Assembly (NCBI RefSeq): GCF_035222275.1 | Contig: NC_085881.1 | Coordinates: 3,162,001-3,226,000 of the forward strand | Source of the DNA: Podospora bellae-mahoneyi | Lineage: Eukaryota > Ascomycota > Sordariomycetes > Sordariales > Podosporaceae | DNA length: 64,000 nt | Direction: 5' to 3' | Shown: positions 23,374-35,700 of the stretch, piece after piece | Layout: every line of letters starts with the position of its first letter | How positions within the stretch are numbered: position 1 is the first letter of the stretch | Notes under the pieces: generated by a model | Databases searched by the model: none | What the model was told of the DNA's origin: nothing | The model's input: only the letters and a program-made list of their open reading frames with translations | Program-made: the position numbers and the translations under genes

Positions 23374-24461
23374 TGTTTGTTGTGGTTTCGGGCGTTGATG
23401 AGGGTTTGTCGGGAGACGTGGTGAGGATTGAGGTGAGAGAATGTGTTGGAGGTGTGCGGGAAGGTGAGGAGTGGCGTTTGTATAAGTGGTGAGTTGTGAA
23501 AATGAGAGGTGGTTGAAATTCGGGTGAGGCCCACGGGTGAGTTGAATAAGTGGGACCGGGGTCATGTCGGCTCGGGCCGATGCATCGATGCTGAGGACTC
23601 GACAACGAGACATCTCACAAAGCGATAGGTACAATTACCATTATAGTTTTATTTCTGTTACTGGGTCATATCTGGGTCACTTGTGAGCTTTGTCTCTCGT
23701 TAATGGCACGAAAGTCTGTCTACTTGGTATGTCATGTTCTTACAGTTAAAGACATCACAGCCAACCCAGCTCAGTGAGTCTCTCTCAAGTCCGCAATGGG
23801 GAACAGTTTCTTGGGAGGAATATATGTCTAATAAGTCCCCTCTGAAACTATGATCTATTTCTCACTTTCATTCTACCTCTCACCCGACACCAATGCTTGT
23901 CAAGAATCACCTGACTCATCCCCATCGGTTTGGCCCTCAATCAGCTTCCCCCCCCTAAATATTGGGCATCCCTCAATGAGGCATTGCTTGCAGTGACATC
24001 CAGAGGCAAACTCCCAACACAATCCCTTTCTTGCCTTCTTTGATACCACAGTTTGGCTAGGTGAGTCTTCTTGTCTCTCGTACTTGGCGGCGCCTACACG
24101 CTCTGACACAGTGAACAATCATCGGCAGCCAGGCAAAAAAAGATGGGTAAAAGGAGAACAATCTCCATCTCTTCAAAATTATATCCTCTCTTTTCTCATT
24201 CCATCAACACATCGAAACAAAAGACAGCTTCCGAAATAGGCAGTCAAGTTGCAAGTCTAGCGCAAGTGTTAGTGTAACCCCTCCTCCCCCCACCTTTCTA
24301 TCTTGCCGCGACATCCCCGGCCTTTATGAACAAGATATGAACTGAGCCCAACTGACCTTGATAAACAGATTTAACAGTTTACAGCCAACAGAGAAGATAT
24401 TTTCACCAACAGAGCGTCAAATACTCAAGATTCCAAATAGAGCAAAACAAAAACCAAAAAA
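23374..24461. other. Divergent intergenic region
   Basis: About 1.1 kb between the starts of Yih1 (minus) and the AIG2-like gene (plus). No gene is seen. The final 60 bases before 24462 are A-rich with CAAAAACC-like sequence, a good fungal initiation context for the downstream ATG. Confidence 0.5.
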
Positions 24462-25086
24462 ATGGTCACCCTAGAGAATATTCAACCCAGCGTCCAAGCC
24501 GACGAGGGGACTCACACGGCCTTCTTTTACGGCAAGCATCTCACCCCCCTTTTTTCCCACTTACCATTTCATACTAAGCAGAAAACAAATAGGCACCCTC
24601 ATGGTCCCAGACGTCTTCTACACCGTCTGCTACAACCAATCCAACGTCCCACCCGAGATCAAAGCCCTCCACACCTTCACCCCCGCCATCCTCCCCGGCT
24701 ACATCCGCCGCCGCGTTCGAGGCGCCGACTACCCCGGCATCACCCCGGACAAAGACCACAAAGTCTTTGGCATGTACGCCTCCGGCCTCACAAACGCCAA
24801 CATCAACAAGCTGGACATTTTTGAGGGGGGGCAGTACGTGAGGAAAACGGTCGAGGTGAAGTTGCTGGAGAAGGTGGGGGATGTGAAGGGGGAGGGGAAC
24901 GTGGAAGGAGAGACGAAAAAGGCAGAGGTGTATGTTTTCCATCCGGATCACGAGGATGAGCTGGAGGATAGGGAGTGGGATTTGGAGGAGTTTAGACGGG
25001 AGAAGATGCAGAGGTGGACGAGGGCGGGGTATGTTTTTGATGGGTGTGATCCCAATGATCCGGCAAAGGTGGAGGCTGCTGTGTAA
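24462..25086 (+). CDS. Gamma-glutamylcyclotransferase/AIG2-like protein
   Basis: Two exons, 24462-24531 and 24593-25086, 187 residues. The intron starts with GCAAGC, not GT, and ends AATAG, with an ACTAAG branch-site-like sequence shortly before the acceptor; no GT in the vicinity restores the frame. The splice joins F-F-Y-G to T-L-M, producing the Y-G-T-L-M substrate-loop motif that marks the GGCT/AIG2 fold. Downstream come A-L-H-T-F-T-P-A-I-L-P-G-Y, the R-R-V-R-G-A-D-Y-P-G segment, and I-F-E-G-G-Q-Y-V-R-K, which carries the likely catalytic Glu. The family releases 5-oxoproline from gamma-glutamyl amines or peptides; the exact substrate is not predictable. The coding strand flips from C-rich to G-rich near 24820. 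Confidence 0.87.
24532..24592 (+). other. GC-AG intron in the AIG2-like gene
   Basis: A 61-nt intron with the non-canonical donor G|GCAAGC and acceptor AATAG. It is required to reconstruct the Y-G-T-L-M motif from the two exons. GC-AG introns are a minor U2-type class; the rest of this donor (AAGC after GC) still fits U1 pairing. Confidence 0.85.
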
Positions 25087-27331
25087 GGCACGGCCGGCCG
25101 GCAGGAGAGGGAGCCGTGATGGTTCGGTGTATAGAATTTGGGTCGCGAGTCAGGTGAGAGGAGGAGACAGCGATAATGTGGCTTTGAGTTCTGGTTACGA
25201 GATCAGCGAGGTCCCCGTCAGCGAATGTGGATTGGTCTGTCATCTTTAGATAGAGAATGAGAAAGATGAAACATCTAGGTTGTGTGTGTACACTGTGGCC
25301 TGCGGCGATGGCGGCCGTTGGATGTTTTATGACTAAACTTGGGGTCGACGGGAGAGCGGTCTGCGCCACAGATGCAAGTTGCTTTAATGCGATGGCTTCC
25401 ACCCCGGTTGTACGAGAACTCGCGTCAACTTGCCGAACTGCTGCGTCGTGGACGACTTGGCGGTTTGTTTAAGAATACAGTAACAGCCCGTGGTCACGCT
25501 TGAGGAGGGCGGCAAGACCAGTAACTATGCCCAATTGGTGATATATCCATGGTGTTCATACTCTTGTGGTGGTGTTGTTACTCTTGCAGTGAGGAACTCG
25601 GGTCTTTTCGAATACAAAAGTGAACATTAAGCTCTCCAGAGTTCTAAGAGATGTCAGGTCTCACAGATGAATTGATTCCAAACCGTGTGAGAAAACCCAG
25701 CCCCCAACCTGGCGTTGGGAAACGACCACACAAGACAAAGGTGAGGGATGTGTAGTAGGGGTCAGTTCAACGGTTTTATGCCCCAACAAAGAAAGAAAAA
25801 TCCATGCCGACCGTTTATATCAGAATCTACCTACTCGCAAATCCCATCAAGTGAGATTCGAATTATATGCAAGTGAACAAAGCAGGTGAAGCGATGAGCA
25901 ACTTCGAGCCAAAATTGTAGGTAGATGCTCCAAAGCAACAGCCCAACCAGCTGGGGCTAATGATCCGTCACAGGGGTCGTTGGCCCTAAACCCCACTGAA
26001 GGAACGCTAAGAACCAAATCCTGCGGGAGATGACGCAGCCTAGCGCAGATCATTTCAGAACATCCAACGTGCGTGGGGCTGGTGCATCTTTTTGATCGTT
26101 GGTGATGGAACCTCATCAATCTTCAATCCTTGTTCCGACAAAGGAACTGGCATCATATCATGTGTGGTACATTGACGAGTCCAACGGGATCATGGCCAAC
26201 AATCACAACAGTCTAGGCAACAACTCTTCCACCTCTGCCATGACCAACTATCACCACTTAACCATTGAGACCGTCTGAACTTGTCATCTGACCTGCTCAA
26301 CAGCTCGGGAAGCTGGCGGCACACTTCGGATCCGCAGATCGATGCTGAGGTTCGGCTGGCTCCGTCCCTGGTCGACGGCAGGCCGAAGCCTCTCCCGCAG
26401 ACTCTCCTCTTGCACAAGTGCGTCACGATAGCGGGTCGCGAGACCCCAGAACATACCCTTTCATGGACCTCACTCAGCCCACCGTGCCGCGTTTGCCGCA
26501 GGACAACATCAACATCCTCTGACGCCGGAAATACGGATCTGTCATGGAGGAACAGACTGCAGAGCGACTGATTCCGTACCCAGCCATTGACTTTCTAGGC
26601 CGTCGACCCAGCAAGGCCTCTTGTGACCTGATATTCCGGGGGATTGTGTGATGTCTGTGGGGTCTACGGTGTTGAACCTGGGATGCAGCCGGCTGGACCC
26701 TGAACGGTCAGCCCTACTACCAGGTCTTCAAACATACCCCACCAGGAGAGACCACAATGGGAACCACTCAGCTTCGTTGTTAGTCGGCCGGTACACCCTG
26801 CTCCATTACCGGATAGGCGCAAGCTGCGACAAGACGTGCTGGGTCATCATGGGCGGCGCCGTGCCAGCCCGGGCGGGATATGCCAAGCTCGGCGGGAATC
26901 TCATGCTCTGCTGCGAAGGCCTCTTTGCGTCGGCCCTTGTTTTGGTCCTGTCTATCAGAGGCACCTACCTGGCTTCGCCCTTTGTGTCCCCACACGGACG
27001 ACATGCTGTTCTCAGTGCCGCTGTTTGTAGACATGAGAGATGAGCTGGGACGGGAGGATATAAGGAGCAGGTAACCTCCAGGTTCGGAGTTTTTGGTTCC
27101 TCATCCTCACACTCACATCAACCACTCCAGTCTTTCCTTCAACACCCACCTTCCTTTCTAATTGCCTGGTGCAATCATCTTACTCTCACACTCCTTTGGG
27201 ATACCATCTTCATTCCTTTCTAGGACCAAGTTTCGTTGACCGCACTTGTCCTGTCATTCCTTGTTTGGATACTCTAGTATCAGCCAGCTCTGCGCTACCA
27301 ACCCAGCACCACACCGATACCAACCATCAAA
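25087..27331. other. Intergenic region
   Basis: 2.2 kb with no supported gene. The 131-codon plus-strand frame at 26648-27043 is the longest and has no recognisable motif. The final part is the upstream region of the LPMO-like gene, with a TATA-like element near 27059 and a CT-rich leader from about 27090 to 27330. Confidence 0.5.
27059..27064 (+). promoter_or_regulatory. TATA-like element of the LPMO-like gene
   Basis: TATAAG within a GGATATAAGGAG context, about 270 bases upstream of the ATG at 27332 and followed by a CT-rich stretch that resembles a transcribed leader. Placement is by sequence and position only. Confidence 0.4.
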
Positions 27332-28078
27332 ATGTTCTTCACCAAGTCTGTCCTTGCCGTCGGTGGCCTTGCCACTCTTTCCCAGGCTCACATGCTCCTC
27401 CGAACCCCCGTCCCCTACACCAGCCCTGCTCTTGTCCAGGATCCTCTCGACCCTACGGGCGCCAACTTCCCCTGCCAGGCCCGCGCCGATACCCAGTTCG
27501 TCGGTACCGCTACCCCGATGGAGAAGGGGTCGACTCAGATCATGGCCTTCACCGGCTCTGCTGTCCACGGTGGTGGCTCTTGCCAGGTTTCCATCACCTA
27601 TGACAACCCGCCCACCGCCGCCTCTGTCTGGAAGGTCCTCCACTCGATCCAGGGTGGCTGCCCTGCCCGCAACCAAGCTGGCAACATTCTTCCCGACAAC
27701 GCTGCGCTCGAGGGTGTGGACAACTACGAATACACCATCCCCGCTGACATCCCAACGGGCAACGCCACCATTGCTTGGACCTGGGTCAACAAGGTCGGCA
27801 ACCGTGAGTTCTACATGAACTGCGCCCCTGTCAGCATCGAGGGTCCCGAGGGCAGCGAAGATGCTCTTGCTGCTCTCCCCGACATGTTCACGGCCAACAT
27901 TGGTGGTGACTGCACCACTGTCGGAGCTGATAGCAAAGATATCTTGTTCCCCAACCCTGGCAACTCCGTTGAGACCAACGGCGATGTGTCTGCCATGGTT
28001 CCCCCTACTGGCAACTGCGGTGGTGGTGCTGCTGCTCGCGCCGTCCGTGGCCGTCGCGCTGCCAAGTTCGCTGCTTGA
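27332..28078 (+). CDS. Secreted LPMO-like protein (AA11-like, histidine brace)
   Basis: One exon, 248 residues. Residues 1-19 form a signal peptide; predicted cleavage after S-Q-A leaves His20 as the mature N-terminus, as required for the copper histidine brace of lytic polysaccharide monooxygenases. A second His (His79, in G-S-A-V-H-G-G-G-S-C) and an aromatic in N-R-E-F-Y-M-N-C (Phe160/Tyr161) sit where the other brace ligand and axial residue are expected. The H-M-L-L-R-T-P-V-P-Y start and the M-N-C-A-P-V strand resemble the AA11 (chitin-active) class more than cellulose-active AA9, but class and substrate are uncertain. Cysteines occur at 48, 84, 110, 164 and later, suggesting disulfides. 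The tail is Ala/Arg-rich; no carbohydrate-binding module or GPI signal is seen. Confidence 0.72.
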   Translation: MFFTKSVLAVGGLATLSQAHMLLRTPVPYTSPALVQDPLDPTGANFPCQARADTQFVGTATPMEKGSTQIMAFTGSAVHGGGSCQVSITYDNPPTAASVWKVLHSIQGGCPARNQAGNILPDNAALEGVDNYEYTIPADIPTGNATIAWTWVNKVGNREFYMNCAPVSIEGPEGSEDALAALPDMFTANIGGDCTTVGADSKDILFPNPGNSVETNGDVSAMVPPTGNCGGGAAARAVRGRRAAKFAA

Positions 28079-29558
28079 GCAACTCGCATAGTTATCTTGC
28101 TAGGCAGTTCTTGGTAGCTGCGGCCGTTCGTTTCTCACAGACATATACATGTCAGTTTCAGTACCATTCATAAGAGGTTCAGTCGTTTCAGCATTGTCAG
28201 GGGCGCATATTCGTTGCATACATCAGCATCAGCATCAGCATCAGCACCAGCATCAGCATCATCAGCATCAGCACGGGGTTACGGGGGTTTACACCCCTAG
28301 CATTCATTTACAAAGCATTTGGGAAAGAGATCAAATCATGATTTATACGACAATCGTTCACGACATAACACGATCATTCAAGGCCACAAATTCGCTACTG
28401 TTCGAAAGACACGCTCGCTACGGATCATCTTTCAGTACATTCGCTGACATACACGGCGGTGTCACACATTGATACCAGACACTCACTTGGACATACATAC
28501 ATATTACGAAGAACATTTTCACGAAGACTATAGACAATCGTTTTTGCATTATTGGATTGGTATGGGATAAGGTTAACTATTTTGGCTGGTGGTAATAATG
28601 GGTAATAAGGGCTGGCTTCTGCCATAGATTCCATTCATTCTTGTTTATGAGGGTTGAGAACCAGAAAACTACTAGAGTGGTTGATGGCGAGGACCAAGAC
28701 ATTCCTTTAAGAGAAATAGTAATATAAACTACACAATTATTATATTGTAATGACAAGATCTGTCGAAGCATTTGTGGTTGTTGACTACCTTGGCTCCGGA
28801 GTTGCCAAGTCAGGTCAAGGTGATATCATTCCACTCTATGTCCCGGGATGATCCAAGACTTTGGGGAAGGTGACTGCGGGGACTGTGCTTAATCGATAAG
28901 ATAAGATCTCCCAGTGCCACGGTACGTACCTGCCCCACTAGTCATGAGGCTTGGCATGGGATAAACAGCCACTCAGCTTCTAGAAGGCCCCTCCATATTC
29001 TTCGGAAGATTGATGGTGCGGAGCCTAGCGCACTTTGATTTCGCGGCCGCATCCCCCAGCTTCGCGACGGCCTGGGATTTTTCCATTGACACGCGGGAAG
29101 CGTGGAGCGCAGCCTTCCATCAGTTAATTCACTTGTCACTTTCTGACTTTCAAGATACCCCTTCCTTCGTCTTCAACTTTACACTTCCCACCCAACGCCG
29201 GGAATACTTTTTAATAGTCACGATCCCTCCGCCTCTGCAGAGATTTTACAAAAGTCTAGTAGTTTGCAGCTGTTTATTAATTTCACTGCGCTGATGGAGA
29301 TTCCAAAGTGAGTCTTCTCAAATGCGACAAACTTGAAGCTTCCCAGAGCTTCTTCCAGTTCGACCATCAGGCGCCTCACCCACAACCAACCCACACACCT
29401 AAACGAGGTTGCTCCTACCCATCGCACAGCGGAGGACTAATCGCCCGCATAGATAGTTAAAAGCCGTCAATATCAAACTTCAATTACCATTATCGACCGT
29501 GCTGCGCATCGACCGGGTTGTCGACTTGTGACCTGCCGAGGAGGTGAATGTCGCAGCC
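28079..29558. other. Intergenic region between the LPMO-like gene and Tra1
   Basis: 1.48 kb with no supported gene. It contains the CATCAG repeat near 28221, AT-rich DNA at about 28500-28770, and the Tra1 promoter/leader toward 29558. Confidence 0.5.
28221..28273 (+). repeat. CATCAG microsatellite
   Basis: About 53 bases of near-perfect CATCAG hexamers with one CACCAG variant and one extra CAT, located about 140 bases after the LPMO-like stop codon, probably in its 3' UTR. Confidence 0.9.
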
Positions 29559-29767
29559 ATGTCGAGCGGGACCTTCGAAGACATTGTGCGGAAGCTCAGT
29601 GTCCCTGACATCGGTAAGGCTGCCTACTTATCATGCCGTTGCATTTTTGCAGTCCAAGCTGACCTGAGCGTGTTTGGCAGAGCTTCGGGTCAAGGTCGAA
29701 GCAGCAACGGCCCTGCGCGACCAGCTCGAACACTATACCACTGGCCAGGTCTACCCGAATTTCCTGA
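29548..29767 (+). other. Upstream ORF overlapping the Tra1 start
   Basis: An ATG eleven bases before the Tra1 ATG and out of frame with it. Across the spliced first intron (29614-29680) it would encode 50 codons ending in TGA at 29765-29767. Its -3 base is T (weak context) while the Tra1 ATG has G at -3, so leaky scanning would be expected. Translation is not shown by sequence. Confidence 0.4.
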
Positions 29768-32700
29768 AGCGATTGATGCCCGCCTTCATCATCATTCTCC
29801 GATCACCATGCATCTTCCAAGCGAACACGCCCGAGCAGGCGAACGCCCAGAGACTGCGCAACTGCGTGCTAGAAATCCTCCACCGTCTTCCGACCCAGCC
29901 GTCACCACCCGAGCCCTTCGCGCCGTATGCCGAAGAAGTCGTCGATCTCTTAATGACCCTGGTCCGAACCGATAACGAGGACAATGCCATAATATGCATC
30001 AAGACCATCTCGGATATCATGCGCCATCAACATGCGGTGCTCGGTTCAAAAGTACAGACCTTCCTGAGCTTGATCCAGGATCTGTTTGAGCAATTGGATA
30101 GAGTGGTGAGGGAACAGATCGACAACACGTCGTCTACCGGTCCACCAGGTGCACCGTCTACCCCCGGTAGTACGCAGGCTGCCTTTCCGCCGCATCAGCA
30201 GTCGCCGAGACCAGGATCTCCAGTCGCTACTGGTGGTCCTCCCGATTTCAATGCCGATGCTAATCAGCAGTCCAACAGGCCGCTACTCAAGGGCATGCAA
30301 TCTTTCAAAGTCCTGTCCGAATGTCCCATTATTGTTGTGTCGATATTCCAGGTCTACAGGAACACGGTTGCGCAAAACGTCAAGGCCTTTGTACCCTTGA
30401 TCAAGTCTGCCCTGAGCTGCCAAGCGAAAGCTCAGGATCAAGCACACAAAGATGCCGCGGCGCGAGGGACCATCCACACAGGTGTCAGCCCAAACATTAA
30501 GAATCGGGCCGCCTTTGGAGACTTCATCACCGCCCAGGTGAAGACCATGAGTTTTCTGGCCTACCTGCTGAGACAGTACTCGCAACAACTCACAGACTTT
30601 CTGCCCTCTCTACCAGACATCGTCGTTCGCCTGCTCAAGGACTGTCCGAGGGAAAAGTCTAGCGCGCGGAAAGAATTGCTGGTGGCCATCCGGCACATTA
30701 TTAACTTCAATTTCCGGAAAATCTTCCTGCCCAAGATCGACGAATTGTTGGAAGAGCGAACGCTGATTGGAGATGGCCTTACTGTCCATGAGACCATGAG
30801 ACCTCTAGCGTACAGTATGCTGGCTGACCTTATCCATCACGTTCGAGAGAGCCTCACGCCAGAACAAATCCGCAAGACGGTGGAAGTGTACACTCGCAAT
30901 CTGCAGGATAATTTCCCGGGCACCAGCTTCCAGACCATGAGCGCGAAGCTTCTCCTCAACATGGCTGAGTGCATAGCACGCTTGCCAAACAAGGTGGACG
31001 CGAGGCATTATCTCATCATGATTCTGAACGCCATTGGCGACAAGTTCGCTGCCATGAACAGACAATATCACAACGCGGTCAAGTTGTCCAAGCTATACGC
31101 CCTGCAAACGGCTGGCCTCTTCCCCGAGACATATTTGGCCGACAAGAAGCACCCGCCAGAGTGGGACGAAATCGACATTTTCACTGCGATGCCCATCAAG
31201 ACAACAAACCCTCGCGACAGGGCTGCGGATCCGGTGGTCGACAACAAATTTCTGTTCAAGAACCTGATGAACGGGCTCAAGAATACCGTCTACCAGCTGA
31301 AGAGTTGCAATCCACAGGGCAGTGTTGACTTGACAGGTGCCCCTCATCCATGGGCAGAAGTTGCCCATGGATTTACTGCCGAGGAGGTCAAGGTCATTAT
31401 CAAGCTGTTCCGCGAAGGCGCCTACGTTTTCAGATACTACGAAATCGAGAAGCCGGTCACCGAGTCGCTGTACAGCTCCCCAGTAGAGTTCATGGCGAAT
31501 TTCTACATGGTTTCTAGTGGAAAGGAGGAAAAGGACCTCTTGGAGACTTTTGCGACGGTTTTCCACTGCATTGATGCCGCTACTTTCCACGAGGTCTTCC
31601 AACAGGAAATTCCACGACTTTATGAAATGATGCACGAGCACACGGCGCTCCTGCACATTCCCCAGTTCTTCCTGGCCAGCGAGGCCACTTCCCCAAGCTT
31701 CTGCGGCATGCTTCTGCGCTTTCTTATGGAGCGGATCGAAGATGTTGGCTCGGCCGACATCAAGAAGTCGGCCATTCTCCTGCGGCTCTTCAAACTGGCC
31801 TTCATGGCGGTTACCCTGTTCGCCTCGTCCAACGAGCAGGTTCTGCTACCTCATGTGGTGGATATCGTGACCAAGTCCATTGAGCTGTCGACCAAGGCGG
31901 AGGAACCGATGAATTATTTCTTCCTGCTTCGCTCCTTGTTCAGAAGTATTGGAGGTGGCAAATTCGAGCATCTCTACAAGCAGATATTGCCGCTGTTGGA
32001 AATGCTGCTGGATGTGCTGAACAACCTCCTGCTGGCTGCCCGCAAGCCATCCGAGCGTGATCTCTACGTCGAACTTTGTCTTACGGTGCCCGCAAGGCTG
32101 AGCAACCTCCTGCCTCACTTGAGTTACCTGATGCGCCCTCTGGTAGTAGCGCTTCGGGCAGGTACAGACTTGGTGGGACAAGGTCTTCGGACATTGGAGC
32201 TCTGCGTTGACAACCTCACGGCTGACTACCTAGATCCCATCATGGCACCCGTTATCGATGATCTCATGACCGCCTTGTTTGATCACCTCAAGCCGCACCC
32301 TTACAGTCACTTCCACGCCCACACCACGCTGAGAATTCTCGGAAAGCTTGGAGGTCGCAACAGGAAGTTCATGACCGACGCGCTGCCTGTGACGTTTGAG
32401 CAATACGTCGATGATCGTGCCAGCTTTGACGTGAGATTGATTGGGTCGAAGAGAGACAGAGCTTTCCCAGCCCATCTCGGAATTGACCTGGCTGTTCAGA
32501 AATTGATGGAAACGCCAAAGCCGGGGAAAGGCCTGTCAAGTGTTGCGGCCAAACAATATGATGCCTACTACAAGAAGCAGGCCTTGAGTCTCATCACGGC
32601 CCAGGTGAAGCTCCGCATCGGGTTTGACAACCTTCCGGATGATCTTCCCCGTCTGGTACGGCTCCAGGCGCAGGACTTGGTGAAACGCAACAGGGCTGTC

Positions 32701-35700
32701 GATATTTCTGCCTTTGAAACCACCGATCGGGAGCGATCAATTGTCAAGAAGAACGAGGAAGAGGCGCTGCTGAAGCGGCTCATCAAGGCGCTTGTGTTTG
32801 CCGAGTCTATCCCAGCCTTCAAGTCGGAGGTGGATGGCTTTCTCATGAATCTTGCTCGGCATTTCACCATTGTCGAGGTTGGACGAGCACTGGTTGACAT
32901 GAAGAGATTGGTCAGCCCGTTTGACCACAAAGCGGGCGAGGGACCTCTATTCCTTGACTCTCGGGTGTTTTCCGACGCAATTCTGGACTCGCTTGCATCA
33001 GAGAACCCCGAGATCAGAGAAGCAGCCGAACGTATGATTAAGGAGGTGTACAATTCGGCCCTCACCATCTTCAACGACGCCAAAAATGTTTCGCGTCTCG
33101 CCTTCTTCAACACCCTGGCGTCTGCCTTTTGCCATGGATGCTATGAGGAGGAGTGGTTCACCAAGACTGGAGGCACGCTGGGGATCAAGTACTTGCTCAA
33201 TGACATTGATCTCGGAGATCAATGGGTTGTGTCGAAGCAGATGGACTTCGTACGTGCTTTAATGTACGTCATCAAGGATATGCCTCAGGATCTGTCAGAG
33301 AAGACCAGAAGATCAGCGCAGGTCACCCTTGAGATGCTCCTGACTAGACTCACCAAAGGGATCAAAAAGTCAGACTGCTTCCATCAACAGCCACCGACTC
33401 CTGCTGCAGGACAACAACCACAGCCACCGACACCCCAGTCGCAGGTCAACCCAAAGTTTGCTCGCATTCCCAATATCATTGTGATGCTGAATGGGGAGCT
33501 GTCCCATATGAACCGCCATGTGCGTGAGACGGCACGCCGTTCCCTCGAGTTGATCGCCAAAGCTGCTGGCGCCGAGGTGTGGGAGTTGCTTGAGCCAAAC
33601 AAGGCACAGTTGCTGCGGCCGATTTTCAACAAGCCTCTGCGCGCGCTTCCATTCGCCATTCAGATCGGCTTTGTGGATGCCGTCTCCTACTACATGTCTC
33701 TCAAGAAGGATTTCGTCCCCTTTGACAGCGATCTCAACAGACTGCTTATGGAGTCTCTGGCTCTGGCTGATGCCAGTGATGATTCGCTCGCTCAGAAGGC
33801 CCTCGAGTTCAGGACACAGCACTTCATTGTGAATCTCCGTGTCTCTTGCATCAAGATTCTCAGCAGCGCCATGAGCTTCGATGAGTTTGGGCAAGGGCAG
33901 AATAACCCGACGAGGGGCAAGGTTGTCGGCGTGTTTTTTAAGTGCCTCTACTCGGACTCTCAGCCTACGATCGAGGCAGCCAACAATGCTTTAAGGTCTG
34001 TCCTCCAGCATACGACCAAGCTTCCCAAAGATCTGCTCCAGTCCGGGCTTCGGCCTGTTCTCGCTAGTCTTCAGGACGCCAAGCGATTGACTGTCCATAG
34101 TTTGGAGAATCTTGCCCGGTTGCTTAGACTCTTGACGACTTATTTCAAGGTCGAGATCGGTTCCCGTCTACTGGATCACATCAAGCAGATCGCCGATCCG
34201 GCCTTCCTGCAGGAGGCATCCTTTACCTTTTTCGAGCAACAGCAGTCGATGAAGGTCATTGCTGCCGTGTTCAACATCTTCCACTTGCTGCCGGATGCTG
34301 CCAGGCACTTCAAGGAGCGGGTTGTTGACAACGTCCTTGACCTGGAAGAGAAGCTGAGACGGACTCATCTCAGCCCTTTCCGTGTGCCACTTTACCGCTA
34401 CCTCAACAAGTATGCTACTGATGTATGGGCCATGTTTATTGGCAAGTTGGACGAGCTGAAATATGGCCGGTTCATGTCCCAGGCTCTCCGACACCCAGAC
34501 AGCCAGGAGCTCCGGGCGTGGGGTGCTGCGAATGTGGACACCATCATGAAAAAGTGCATCACGGCTGGCCAGCAGAACAAGGACAACAAGTTCGTTGCCA
34601 TTGTCAACACTATCAACCTGCTGGATGCTCTCTGCCAGTTCCCCAGCTCCAACCTCATGTACTGGTTGGACGGCAAGGAGCGCATCGACTGGCTCAAGCA
34701 GGTCGGCAAGGAGCTTGAACGCAGTTTGAAGAACAACTCCTTGCCACCATATCTGCGCCTGCCAGCTGATCAAGCATCTGAACAGCTCATGAGCATCCTC
34801 ACCAAGGCTCTGGAGCGCAAGCCTGAGGACTTGGAGCCATTACTCAGCTTGATCGAGTCTGTCACTGCCGATGACTTCCGCGAGACGCAGGTTCTGCTCT
34901 CGCACATTTACAAGCACATCATCTGCAGCAACAGTATCGATTTCTGGAGAGCGGTGGTGCTGCGGTGTCTTGACATCTATGCGGGGAGAACGGCCTCTCA
35001 GCGGACGAAATGGTATCTCATCCACAACATTGTCAACCCGATTCTCGCGATGGACGTCATGCGCCACTGGCCTAACAAGACCACTGGCCCAAAGTTCCTG
35101 GACAAGTCCGTAATTGACTCGATCAACACCAAGATCTGGAGGGCGAATCCAACGGGCCCCCATGACGACCTTTCTCAGCCCCGCATCGATCACACGAGAA
35201 TGGAGGTACTGCAGCTTTCGGCGATGCTCGTCAAGTATCACAGTGGGATGCTTGAATCTTTTAGGAAAGACTTCATCAAGTTTGGCTGGACGTACATCCG
35301 TCTGGATGATGTTATCAACAAGCATGCGGCGTATGTGGTAATAGGTTACTTCATCGCCCATTACGAAACACCCGTCAAGATCGTGACCCAGATTTACTCG
35401 TCTTTGCTAAAGACAAACCAGAACGAGGGGCGGTCCCTCGTCACGCAGGCATTGGAGTTGATGGCACCTGTTATGCCCAAGCATTGCGCGGTCAGTCCAG
35501 GTGATCGAAACCCGCCTTGGGCTATGGCACCCCGCCGGATTTTGGCCGAGGAGAGCCAGAACGCACAGCAGATCGCTTGCATTTTCCAGTTTTTGGTCCG
35601 GCATCCGACCCTGTTCTACGATTCCCGTGATAAGTTCGCCATGGTCATTATTCAGTGTCTCCGCAAGGTCGCGTCTCCTCCGAACCCATCCAACGAAAGC

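Noticed and set aside
26648-27043. 131-codon plus-strand frame upstream of the LPMO-like gene
   Set aside because: No recognisable domain, and it lies in the LPMO-like promoter region.
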